DNA from: Vitis vinifera
Taxonomy: Eukaryota; Streptophyta; Magnoliopsida; Vitales; Vitaceae
Assembly: GCF_030704535.1 (NCBI RefSeq)
Contig: NC_081819.1
Span: 20,804,001 to 20,868,000, forward strand
Direction of reading: 5' to 3'
DNA length: 64,000 nt
The translations under genes were made by a program, and so were the position numbers. This document shows, piece after piece, positions 34,844 through 45,938 of the stretch (its first letter is position 1; the number at the start of each line of letters is the position of its first letter). Under the pieces are notes generated by a model, which made no database searches, was not told the origin of the DNA, and saw nothing but the letters and a program-made list of their open reading frames with translations.

Positions 34844-37353
34844 GAATGATTAGTACATGTTACATCTATGTGAACTATGAAGATCTGTGTGTTCTTATGG
34901 TCATTTGCAGTTTTAATCGTATGTGTTTTAAGTGAAATGTTTTATTTTCGAATAAATTTTGAACTTTCTAATGTTATATGTATGTCACATGCATGTATGC
35001 TTTGAAATTTTTATATGAGAATAAGACATGTGGGTCATGCCTTGTTCTGGGAATGGGCCTAACTTGGGCCAGGCTTGGGCTTGAGCCTAACTGGGTCTTA
35101 AGTTGGGTTAATTAGAACGATGAAGTCAAAGAATTGCAAAATTTTGGGTTCCATGATATCTCAAAATTTCAAGATAGTTTTTTCCTGATTCTTACAAAAT
35201 TGGGTACATATCTACATAGGTTGTTAGAGATACTGTGAGGGATTTGCACCACCTCAAACAATATTCTAACTAAAAATGTCTCGTTCGGATACACTTTTTC
35301 ATTTTTCTTTTTTAGAAACAAAAAGTTTTAATAATTTCTATATGAAAATAGAAGTTCTTATATTAAAAAAAAGGTACATGTTTACCCTGTGTCCTTATAA
35401 TTTATTTTAAATATTTTAAAATTTTAGATGATAATTTTTTTAAAAAAAAAATTTAGTTTTTAAAAGTCATTGTTTTTTGGTGTAATTCTCTAAGATTTTT
35501 TATATTTAAAAGAAATAATAAATGATAAAAATTGTGGTATATATATATAGAGAGAGAGAAAAAATATATATTATGCTCAACAACCCATTTAAAATAATGA
35601 TTTATATACTCAAAAACAGTTTAATATGATGATTTATTTAGCTAAATATATTTAAGAATATAAAAAAATCATGATACAGATATGACTACTTTTTAATTAT
35701 TTAAAAATATTTAAAATTTTATTTACAAGTTTATACTTTTCTTATATTTAATATTAAAATGTTAATTTAATTACAAAAATGATTATGTAGTTTGATAAAT
35801 TTAAAAAAATTATTAGTTTTAATATTTTAGATTATAATAAATCGATTTTATGTGCTTTTATAAATATCAATGAAGTTTAGCTTGGTGGTGAAGTGGCATG
35901 ATAAAAGTTGTTTTCCTTTATTTTTCAAATTATAAAGAATAAAATAATATATATATATATAAGATAAATTTCACCATACATTAAAATTTGAAATTTCATT
36001 AAATCTAAACTTTTTCTTTAATAATTTTTTAAAACTTTCATATTTACCCTTCATTTTCTTTCTCTTGTATTTATTGCGGACCAAACTTGTCATAAAATAA
36101 GTCAAATTCGTTTTTGATCTCTCTATTCTCTAGCAATCTCAAATGGACCCAAGATTGAGGCCACTCTATCAAGACTTAAAAATCAACACAAGGATCAACA
36201 AAATGTGTGGACATTAACATCGGAATCATAAATAATCAACTACGTACCTTTTTTATATTAAATATTAAATGTCATATTAGAACATTCTTCAAAATTGAAA
36301 ATAATAAAAGTAGAAATTCAACATCATACCTCTGACTATGGCCATCAAATTCACAATTTTTGGGAGTAAATAAAAAACATAATAAAATTAGGGATTTGTT
36401 TGGCTAGTTTTTCTAAGACCTTATATCTTATGAAAACTCACAAACTTCCTATAAACTAGAGACTCTTATCTATATAAAGTTTTAATATAAAATATGATAT
36501 TTTCTTATATTTTCTTTCCATCAAAGGAGACAAAATAAATACCAAGTAGTAGTTACCACTAAAAGTGTGTCATGACTATAAAAGATGGTTACAACACTAA
36601 GAGATGTGTTTGTATTCAATGTGTCACATGTTTTAGGGAAAATAATGTATTTAAATTTAAATTTAAATAGAACACAAAACTTAAAACATTTATCTTATTT
36701 TATTTAAAATAAAAAATATTTCCAACATGTCACACACATGAGATCCATGCTGCCATAAATTCATTTCCAAACTAGTTATGAACCATAAATGACAAGCCCT
36801 AACTTCACCTCCACTTGCTATAACAAGCCCTAACATGACTTCTACTGCTAAACATTGAAAAAGGATGTTGATGTTGCGTCTAAAGGCATCTTGCTTTATT
36901 AAATATTTAATTTATGTACTATCATTCTCATTGACATTAAAATTAATTATTTCTAAAAAAAAAAAATCAAAAGAAAATTTCCCAAACCATAGAAAAGTAT
37001 TTAGCATTAAACTCGATAGAGTTACACCACATATTTGTAGCTTAGGATCACAGGGTTCTCAGAAAAACACTTCAAAGTACATTCTTAGAGTGTATTTGAT
37101 AATATTTTTATTCAAAATATTTTTAATGAAAGTATATTCTTTAAAAATGTTTTAAGATAATTGTCTATCAAATATTTCTTCAAAAAACAATACAAGTGAT
37201 TTTTTAACACTATAAATAATTTTTCACATTTGTAAAAGCGTTTCTCAAATTTTATCAAATACTTAATATAAAATTAAATGCTTCTTAAAATCATTTTCTC
37301 ACTCTTATTCATGACACAAACTAAAAATATCATTGTGGTTTTGTGCATTGCAG
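34844..37353. other. Intergenic region between E and F; no gene seen
   Basis: 34844-36870 is the counterpart of 13204-15306. Around 36858-36875 (aaaaaggatgttgatgttgc) is the gypsy-free form of the site occupied at 15307. From about 37065 to 37320 the sequence matches intron 6 of gene D (about 32490-32740), so F was joined to a piece of another gene. Confidence 0.75.
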
Positions 37354-38621
37354 ACTATCAACGATGTGGTTATGGGGGCGTCATTGGCTGGTCTTTCTCA
37401 ATATCTCAACAGAAAGATATGGTGAGCTTGCAACTTTATACCTAAACAACTAGAATACTTCATCTAATGTAAGGTGAGATTCTTAACATATCTCCTTAAT
37501 GGCAGGTGAGGCTAAGGGAGAGGCAGTAGCTACACAGAAGAAAAATAATCTTCCTGAGAACATTCGCCTCAGGGCCCTCGATCTCGTTAATATAAGACCT
37601 TCCCCAGGGATTCATGTGAGCCATTTTCCTGTTGAATTCAAAAGATTTATATGAAAATATGGTCGTTAAGATAGTAAAAATGATGGTGCAACTAACATTT
37701 TTTGTATGCATCAAATCTGAATTTTCAAATTTATAAATGAACTTGAGTAAATTAATTATCCATGTACTGTAAATTTGATTGATTATATCGTATCATATCA
37801 TCAAAATGCTAGGCTTTAGCTGATATGATGGAGAAGGGGACCAAAGCAAAATGGGGTAACTGCATTGGATCTGTGCTTTTCCCCTTCACTATTGTGTTAC
37901 AAGATGACCTGTTAGACTATGTTTGCCAAGCTAAGGCTACCACTGACAGAAAGAAGCAGTCTCAAGAAGTTGCATACACATTTCTCATTGTTAAGTTAGT
38001 CCTCAAGTTATTTGGAATTAAGGTGCGTATGAACTTCTTTGCAATTTTTTGGAACCAAATACACAAAAAATTGGACACATATATATATGCTAGCAATTCC
38101 CCCTTGGTTGTTTAATTTCAGTGTTTCTAGTCTAAATTAATCATTCTACTTCAGAAATCATTTGGTAAAACAGGCTGCAGCATTTCTACTCCACAGAGTT
38201 CCAAATCACACCACATTGTGCTTCTCAAACATAGTTGGACCTATAGAAGAAATCGGTTTTTATGGTCAGGCTTTCATTGCTCCAAGTTGCTGTGGGCAAG
38301 CAACCCCATGTAAGTATATATACACATCTCATTAAGCCAAAATATGCCTTTTGTTTAATTTCATTTGGCTATGAAAACATTATAATTTATAACATAGAGT
38401 TGAGTTTGGTTAGTCTTAATAAGCATAATAATTGTGTTTTGGTGTCGGGATTGATCGTTCACTTTCTAAGTTACACAAATAAAATGACATTTATTCTATC
38501 GGTTGATGAAGCGATCATTCCTGACCCTCACCAGCTATGTGATGATATTGAAGAAACACTCAAGCTCATGAAGGATGTTGTTATAGCAAGAGGGATTGTT
38601 AAGGAAAATCTCATTAAATAA
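37354..38621 (+). pseudogene. WSD1-like pseudogene F (exons 3-7)
   Basis: Exons 1 and 2, and so the HHxxxDG catalytic motif, are missing. Exon 3 (37354-37421) has one extra A (aacagaaagatatg), which shifts frame into a TGA. Exons 4 (37506-37615) and 5 (37813-38022) are open, the latter with donor GTGCGT. Exon 6 (38174-38309) has lost six bases around CATCCAATGG and gained four before the donor. The exon 7 acceptor TAG has become TCG. Exon 7 (38448-38621) is open to TAA and ends with an IVKENLIK tail like those of B-type copies. It is a separate paralogue, nearer to B than to D. Confidence 0.9.
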
Positions 38622-38914
38622 AGAGTGATTACACACAAAAAAGACTGATCACCATATTACATTATGCTTGAATTATGTTAATTGGGAAAATGTTGTGTAC
38701 TCATCTTTGCTTTCATGTATACTAATAATGTTGATTGCTACCAAATAGGGACTATAAACCTTTGGTTAGTGTATCTTATAAATTTGTTTCTCAATTGGAT
38801 AAGTTGGAATTTGGATTAAATTCGTTATCGAGCATCATCCTAATTAGCTAGGTTGATTAGGATGTGCTTGCATTTTGTGGTTTTTTGTGGTTGGTTGATG
38901 ATAATTTGCATTGT
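38622..38914. other. 3' flank of F; nothing recognised
   Basis: AT-rich DNA without a credible reading frame or repeat match in the window. Confidence 0.4.
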
Positions 38915-39775
38915 TTTAAAAACATGACGAGTTGGACCGCCAGCCGGAGGGCTTTCCTATCCAGTTCCCCTTTTTGGACCATCTATCAATTGGATTGGTC
39001 TTGAACCGATTAAACCAGCGGTTGGATCAATGACCCGGATGGTTCTTTAAGAACCGAATGGGTCAAACCCCACCACCTCTTTTTCTTTTTGCCAAGCCCA
39101 CATTTCCTTTGGCCTAGTGTCCACTCCTATGATGAGTTTTCTTGGCAAAATGGCCTATTAAATTAGGCAATGAGCTCTATAGCCTGACCCAACAATCTAC
39201 TAATTTGCAAGGAATGGAAAGAGGTTTATAAATCTATTTATGTTTCATCTACTTTCAATATGGAATCAAGAAATTTAAGGAAAAACTCAACTCTTTTTAT
39301 TGCAACCAGGAGAGCTTGAACCATAGACCTTGACGTTTCCTAATACAATATTATTCACTCTACTACAACCATCCTTATGTTGAAATTTAACAAGGAACAA
39401 ATATATAGGTTATTTTTAAAAAATGATATATATATATAATTACATAATACATTTTTTTTTTCATTTTCAATATGTTTAATATCTAAATATGATTTTTACC
39501 ATTTTCTTTTCATATTGAAATATTGTATATATTTTGTTTAATAAATTAAAAATGTTAATACATTTATATAAAAATGAATAAATAATATTACAAATATTAT
39601 TAATTTTTAATTATATGTAGTTAAAATTATTTTTAATTTTAATAAAATATAAATTATATATTTATGACGTCACCGATTCGACCGTGGTTCAACCACCGAT
39701 CCGACCAGTGAACCGTGAACCAATAACTTTTCCGGTTCAATGTTTTGTCCGGTTCTGAAAACATTTATAATTTGT
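38915..39775. mobile_element. CCGGTT-rich DNA element of unknown family
   Basis: GC-richer ends enclose an AT-rich core (about 39400-39660). The left end has 'ttggaccgccagccgg' and 'gaaccgattaaaccagcggttgg'. The right end has 'gattcgaccgtggttcaaccaccgatccgacc' pieces and 'ttttccggttcaatgttttgtccggttc'. Both edges abut 'gttttaaaaac' and 'gaaaacattt', a weak inverted end of about 15 bases. No transposase frame is present, so it would be non-autonomous. Boundaries are approximate. Confidence 0.45.
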
Positions 39776-41190
39776 CTCGACTAGCGATAGGCTGGACTTT
39801 TTATTCAAATCAACATTACATGACTTAACTTTACATCGACCTCGGATTAGGATTGTTTCCTATAATCATCAATAAAGGAGTAAAACGTTGAAGAAATATC
39901 AAAGAGTTGAAAATATAGTTGATAAAATTACCCATACTAATTTTGCATATGAATACTATTCATTTTTTAAAAGAAATATTTAATGATAAAAATTTTCAAA
40001 AAATTAAAAGAAAAATATAATTTTCAAATATTGAAAATCTTTAAAAAAAAATATTGTAATGGTGATGTGAATTGAAATATAAGGAAAGTTGAAATTTGAA
40101 ATACAGGTTATACATGTGACTGATTGGAAGAAAAGAAAAACTTAAGAGTACGTTAGATAACTATTTTCAAGAACAATTTTTGATTTTTTAGAAGAAAAAT
40201 TAAGGAAACATGCTTATTAATCAGAAACTGTTTTTATTTTTAAAAATCATTTTTTAGTTGTTTCCTATTATTTTTACTTTTTTGTCAAGACCGTTTTAAA
40301 AAATAATTATGTAAGCATATAGAATGATTAAAAATAAAGTAGTAGATATAAAATTATTTTTAAAAAATATTTAAAAATAGGTTAAAAACATTTTAAGTTT
40401 TCAAATTGACTTTTATTTAATTTATAAAACAGTAGAGAACAATTTTTAAAAACTGTTCTTAAAAAAAAAAATTCAAAACTGTTTTCGAAAACAGTTACCA
40501 AACAAAACCTAAAATTTTGAGTTAGAATTTTTATTTTTTTTTTATACTTGAATAAATACTTTCCCCAAATCATTTACAATTTTTGAACTCAAATTTAAGT
40601 CTTAAGATAGATAGGAAGATATATTAAAACTAATGATTTTTTCATTACATGTGGAGAGTATGTCTAGGTTGAATATTATTCATCAGCTCATGAAATTTCA
40701 ATTTTAAATTAAACTCTCGTCATTATTATGGTTTGGAAAAATATTTGAGGTGGTTTCTACCATCTTAAAGCGTCAATAAGACGAAATTTTGAGTATGTTA
40801 TTTAAGCTTCTTCTAAAATTAGAAAATCGAGGAGAGAAGGAAGGTGGAAAATAAAACAGAGAAAAAAAATACAAAAATGAAAAAAAGATTTGAACTTGAT
40901 ATGTATACATATATTTTCTATATAGCTTTTTAAATAATCTCCTAATATAAAAATTGAAAATACACATGAATTTTTGAATTATTTTTTATATTTTTTATTA
41001 TTGTTGTAGTATGTGGCTCATATTTATTGAAAAAAACATATGAAGAAAAATGGGCAAATGTCAGAGCGAAGCGGAGTGAAAGTCTTCTTCCCTGTTCCCG
41101 TGGACGTAGGCAATTTGTCGAACCACGTTAAATCTGTGTCTTTCTTCATTTTCATTTTCTTTAATTTTCACCATAAATCATTGCACGTAA
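39776..41190. other. AT-rich intergenic region before the copia relic
   Basis: Apart from a MITE-like element at 40150-40509, nothing is recognised until about 41010-41197, where 'cgtggacgtaggcaatttg', 'aaccacgttaaatctgtgtc' and the end ATCAACA look like the 3' part of a copia LTR. I could not place the LTR start. Confidence 0.5.
40150..40509. repeat. MITE-like element with ~40-bp inverted ends
   Basis: The left end (gttagataactattttcaag, then aacaatttttgatttt) pairs, inverted, with the right end (aattcaaaactgttttcgaa, then aacagttaccaaac). The core shares blocks with 9680-9800, 28440-28620 and 30770-30900. The length of about 360 bases and lack of coding suggest a MITE. Confidence 0.6.
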
Positions 41191-41221
41191 ATCAACAATT
41201 GGTATCAGAGTGTGAGGTTCG

Positions 41222-41992
41222 ATGTCTGAGATTTCTTATGTGAAGTTCGATGGATATGGGAATTTCGGTCTATGGCAGAGAAGGGTTAAGGATCTGTTAG
41301 TGCAACAAGGTATGGTGAAGGCGTTATACAAAAAGCAACCAAAAAGAATGAACAACATGGATTGGAAGGATTTGGAAGTGAAGGTTGCGGCAATTATCAG
41401 GCTTTGTTTGGCTGATGACATGATGTACCATGTCATGGATGAGGAATCACTAGCAGCAATTTGGTTGAAATTGGAAAGTCGGTATATGTCTAAGTTGTTG
41501 ACGAACAAGTTGTATCTTAAGCAGAAACTATATGATCTTAAGATGGCAGAAGGCTCATATCTAAGCCGACATATCAACGTGTTCAATCAGATCATCAGTG
41601 ATTTGAAGCGAATTGATATGAAGTTCGAAGACGAAGACAAGGCGTTGATGTTACTAAATTATCTTCCCGCTTCTTCTATGTATGAAAATCTGGTTACAAC
41701 TCTGATGTGGAGGAAAGAAACTCTTGATTTGGAGGAGATCACGAGTATTCTTTTAGGATTCAATTAAAGGAAGAAAACCAATGATGAGAGTTCTCAAGGT
41801 GAAAGGCTTGTGGCAAAGAGTAATTCGAAACATGGGAGAAACAAGTCCTAGAGCTAATTGAGTAACAATAAATCTTGATCTAAATCTAGGAAGAGAAATG
41901 ACATGCAATGTTATAAGTGCAGAAAAATGGGGCACATGAAACGAGATTGTCTAGAGAAAAATAAAGGGAGCTCGATATCGGAAAATAAAGAG
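41222..41992 (+). pseudogene. gag: Copia gag (UBN2-type) and zinc knuckle, broken
   Basis: ATG 41222 opens a 181-codon frame (MSEISYVKFDGYGNFGLWQR) typical of Tnt1-like gag. It stops at TAA 41765-41767, after which the frame is recognisable again up to the zinc knuckle CYKCRKMGHMKRDC (about 41912-41953). The start follows the primer-binding site by 11 bases, as is usual for copia. Confidence 0.88.
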
Positions 41993-42052
41993 GGTTCATC
42001 AAAGTCTACGAATGTAGTGGCATAAGAAGACTCAGAGAGTGGTGATAGTGAT

Positions 42053-43370
42053 ATGCTATTGGTTTCATCCAATTTAGATCATCTTACAGATTATTGGATC
42101 TTGGATTCAGCATGCTCATATCATATGACACCCAATAAAGATTGGTTTAACACTTACAGGTCAGTAAATTCTGGTTCTGTTCTGATGGGTAATGACGCTT
42201 CATGTAAAGTTGCTGGAATAGGGAATATCATAATTAAAATGTTTGATGGTGTTGTTAGAACATTGTGTGATGTTAGACATGTATCTGATTTAAGTAAGAA
42301 TCTTATTTCCTTAGGGACTTTAGACTGTAACGGGTTTAGTTACAAGTCTACAAATGGAGTAATGAAGGTGAGTAAAGGTGCTATGAGAGTGATGAAAAGG
42401 TAAAAACTAGCAAGAAATATTTATAAACTATTAGGTACCACAATTGTAGGTGAAATTGCAACCACAAAGTTTGAGTCAAACAGTACGGTCTTGTGGCATA
42501 TGCGGTTAGGGCATATGGGTGAGCGTGGGATGATGGAGCTTCATAAGAGAAATCTGTTGAAGGGTATCAAAATATGTAAACTTGATTTCTACAAGTATTG
42601 TGTTTTTGGGAAACAGAAGAAAGTGTAGTTCAAGACAGCCACACACAAGACAGAGGAGTTTATTGATTAAGTTCATACAGACGTTTGGGGACTAGTAAGG
42701 GTAGCATCATTGGGAGGAAATAGGTATTTTATGAGTTTTATTGAAGATTACTCACGAAAGGTTTGGGTGTACTTCATGCGGCACAAGTCGAAAACATTTG
42801 CCAAGTTTAAGTTGTGGAAAGCTAAAGTAGAAAACCAGACAGGGAGAAATATAAAATGCCTCAGGTCAGATAATGGTACTAAAAATATAGATTGAAAGTT
42901 CACGGAATTGTGTGAGCAACATGGGATTAAGAGACATTTCACAGTACGTAAGACACCACAACAGAATGGTGTAACAGAAAGGATGAATAGAACAATAGCT
43001 AAAAGAGCTCGATGTCTCAAATTGAATGTAGGCCTTGAAAAGAAATTTTGGGCAGAAGCAGTGAACATGGCATGTTACTTGATCAACAGGTCACCCAGAG
43101 CAGCATTAGATGGGAAAGAAGCAAAGGAGTTATGAACAGGCAATCCGATAGATTACTCTAGTTTGAGAGTATTTGGGAACCCAGCCTATGTGCACATTCC
43201 TAATGAGGAGATATCAAAGCTTCATGTGAAGTCTAGACAATGTATTTTTCTAGGGTATTAGAAAGGGGTGAAAGGTTTCAAGCTCTAGGATCCAAAGGCA
43301 AACAAGGTGGTGATCAGTAGAGATGTGATTTTTGATGAGAAAGGCATGTTATAGTGTACTCAGAAATGAG
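42053..43370 (+). pseudogene. Copia protease and integrase, broken
   Basis: The protease motif is DSACSYHM (near 42104). The integrase zinc region LWHMRLGHMGERGMMEL starts near 42490. The catalytic core is recognisable: HTDVWGL (near 42675), LRSDNGT (near 42865) and QQNGVTERMNRT (near 42960) supply the D, D, E residues. TAG/TAA/TGA codons break it at about 42628, 42668, 42893, 43133 and 43258. Confidence 0.88.
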
Positions 43371-43689
43371 AGAAACAGGAACCAAAAAATTGTAGCAATA
43401 ATGAGCAGTTGATACATGTGGGATTAGAGACCCATGATATAGAGGATCATGCTCGAAATACGGGGAAGTCTAGTTCAAAATATCAGTAGCATCACAGTAT
43501 AGTCATAGACAAACACAAACGCACTATTAGGCCACTTACCAGGTATGGTTTTGAAGATTTGGTTTCTTATGCATTGATTACTAGTAGCAGGGATCCTACT
43601 ACTTTTCAAGAGGCAATACACAACCAAGAGAAAAGTAGATGGATGGGTGCTATGGTGGAAGAGATTCAGTCTTTGCATAAAAACTAGAC

Positions 43690-44125
43690 ATGGGATTTGG
43701 TGGAGCTTCCCAAGGGAAAGAAAGCAATAAGATGTAAACAGGTGTACAAGAAGAAAAAAGCGATTTCAGAAAAAAAAAAAAATGGTGAAAATTTCAAAGC
43801 TTGTTTAGTAGCAAAAGGTTACTCACATAGGAAAGGGGTTGACTATGATGAGATCTTCTCTCCCATGGTCAAACACACTTCCATCAGGACAGTGTTGGGT
43901 TTAGTAGCCCATTTTGACATGCAATTGGAGCAAATGGATGTAAAGATAGCTTTTCTTCATGGTGATTTGGAGGAGTTGGTCTATATGGTACAACCAATAG
44001 GGTTTATTCAACCTGAACAAGAACAGTACTTGGTCTGTAAATTGAGTAAATCACTTCATGGGTTGAAGCAGTCCCGTGCTACAAACGATTTGACTCCTAC
44101 ATGATTAGGATTGGCTACAAGAGAT
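43690..44125 (+). pseudogene. Copia reverse transcriptase, N-terminal part only
   Basis: The frame contains FKACLVAKGYSHRKGVDYDE and the first catalytic block LEQMDVKIAFLHGDLEE, then KSLHGLKQS. A one-base change after that shifts frame (FDSYMIRIGYKR in the next frame) and the match ends near 44125. The YVDDM catalytic centre is absent. Confidence 0.88.
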
Positions 44126-44653
44126 GTAATCGGAGCGCAATCATAACTCATGAGCCAAAATTTTCCTTTTGTAATTCAAACGTAACCGGAGCGCAATTAT
44201 TTTCTTTCGTTCCTCACCAGGTACAACGTTTCTGAAAGAGTATTGATATTGATATATCATGCGAATCAAAATCGTCTCATGGTGTGAAGGCATGCAGCTG
44301 GGCGGCAGACAATTAATTAAATGCAGGTCTAGAATGATCTCAACATTCAACCGACTGAGAATGATTGAAGCATATTGACTTTGAATTTGTAATTGGTGCA
44401 GAAACAGTCTGCATGGCTACCAGCCTGCCACATGCTCTGTGTGGTTACCCTCCACGCCATGTGTTTATCTGTCGAACTTTGTTAATTGGATTCAAACCTA
44501 TTCCCTCGTCATCAAATCAATCTTTTTGTACGAAAATAGACTATTATTATACTCGATGCGCGTGCCAATAAAATTTTGACGGGTGACAATCAAAAGTTAT
44601 TTCTAGATGACGAGGCCTCCATGGAAGAAGCTCTAACCTTGAAGGGTGAAAAC
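44126..44653. other. Unassigned DNA between the copia relic and the right duplicate
   Basis: It is less AT-rich than its surroundings and has no convincing reading frame. A short repeat (gtaatcggagcgcaatcat / gtaaccggagcgcaattat) occurs near 44127 and 44183. It could be the true junction of the large duplication or could itself be duplicated, with its partner left of base 1; the window cannot say. Confidence 0.5.
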
Positions 44654-45649
44654 AGTGGTTATCAAGGGTGAAAGGGCTACCTACCTACATAATTAACAAA
44701 TGGCTTCTTTTGGTTTTTGGGAGGAATGATTTGATTTTCTTAATATTATCATTAAGCCTTTTAGGGATTATAAGGATTGACCAGGATGATGATTAATCAA
44801 AAGTTAAGGCAAATTTTGAATCTAAGCATACCAGCTATTTATTTTATTTTGTTTATATCATAGGTAATCTCACGAACCTAGGTATATTCCTTAAACCAAG
44901 TGTACGTCTTGTTTGTCTGTGTGTCTTTTTCTGATTCTACTATTCTGTTTGTCAAATTAGAAGAACCTTCATACATCAAAACCTACATCATTTACGCATG
45001 GCTGATAGTAAAAAAGATGATGTATCAAGCTATTTGTAAAAGCTAACTTGAACAATTTTCCCAAAGATCCCGGATGAGAGAACCTTCGATCGGGAGGATA
45101 AATGACTCCAAGTAGCATTCATGTATGATTTATATTTGATCCCATTGATGATACCTATCATTCTTCATCGGCTATCTTTGTTACTCTTCTCCTTTACTTT
45201 GAAAAAATAGAGTTGCTTACTCAAGTACAAGATGTCTATTAGACAAATAAATGACCCACCTGCAAAAGTGAAGCTCTATCAAATGAACTATATCACCTTG
45301 AGCCAAATGAAGCATGCATAAATGAATCAGATGATTAATATACAACACAGAAATATCACTTGTAGAAACCTTGGTGAAATTAGTTGAAATAATACCAGCC
45401 ACCCTCCAATTAATTTATATAGCCTTTTGGACTTCTATGCCTTTCACACATCATTTTAAGGTCAAATATTTCAACATCTGAACTACATCTCAGACCATTA
45501 AAAATCTTATCAAAATTGATGTAAAGTCCCACATGAAAGACGACCAGCGACAACCTCCCTAGCTATCAATTCATTTAAGTATGTTATGGACTACAATACT
45601 TGACATTCCAATATAATTTCAGCCTCATCTACATGCTGAGCTGAGTATC
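44654..45649. other. 5' flank of fragment A'; no gene seen
   Basis: Near-identical to 1-996, with about four substitutions. No credible reading frame. Confidence 0.75.
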
Positions 45650-45938
45650 ATGGAGCCTGTAGGTGATCTGGATTCAAGACAGCAGGCTCTCAAGCCTATT
45701 CAAACAAAGAGATCAGCAGGAAGAGAAGTAGAAGGAGATGGCGAAAAACCCGAGGATATCGAAGAAGAAGAAGAAGAACCTCTGAGTCCAGCTGCTCGAA
45801 TATTTCATGAACCTTGCTTCAATGTCTAAGTCATAGCCATTGCTGGGTGCAAAACCAGAATCAATGTTGATCTTTTTCCAGTAAAGAAGACCTCGAATCC
45901 TGATCCGGTAAACTCTGGCAGGATTTGGTGGACAATTC
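45650..45938 (+). pseudogene. WSD1-like acyltransferase 5' fragment (copy A')
   Basis: Duplicate of the fragment at 997-1285, with the same TAA in place of a tyrosine codon (45827-45829) and the same internal deletion joining exon 1 to the middle of exon 2. It is without the active site and cannot be functional. Confidence 0.9.

Larger units (their letters stand above)
41199..44125 (+). mobile_element. Truncated Ty1/copia retrotransposon, Tnt1-like
   Basis: It starts with a primer-binding site TTGGTATCAGAG (41199-41210, initiator-Met type) just after a probable LTR end ATCAACA at 41197. Gag, zinc knuckle, protease, integrase and the first third of reverse transcriptase follow in copia order. 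The sequence leaves the family after about 44125, so the rest of reverse transcriptase, RNase H and the 3' LTR are missing. At least eight in-frame stops and frameshifts are present. It is an old, dead copy. Confidence 0.9.
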
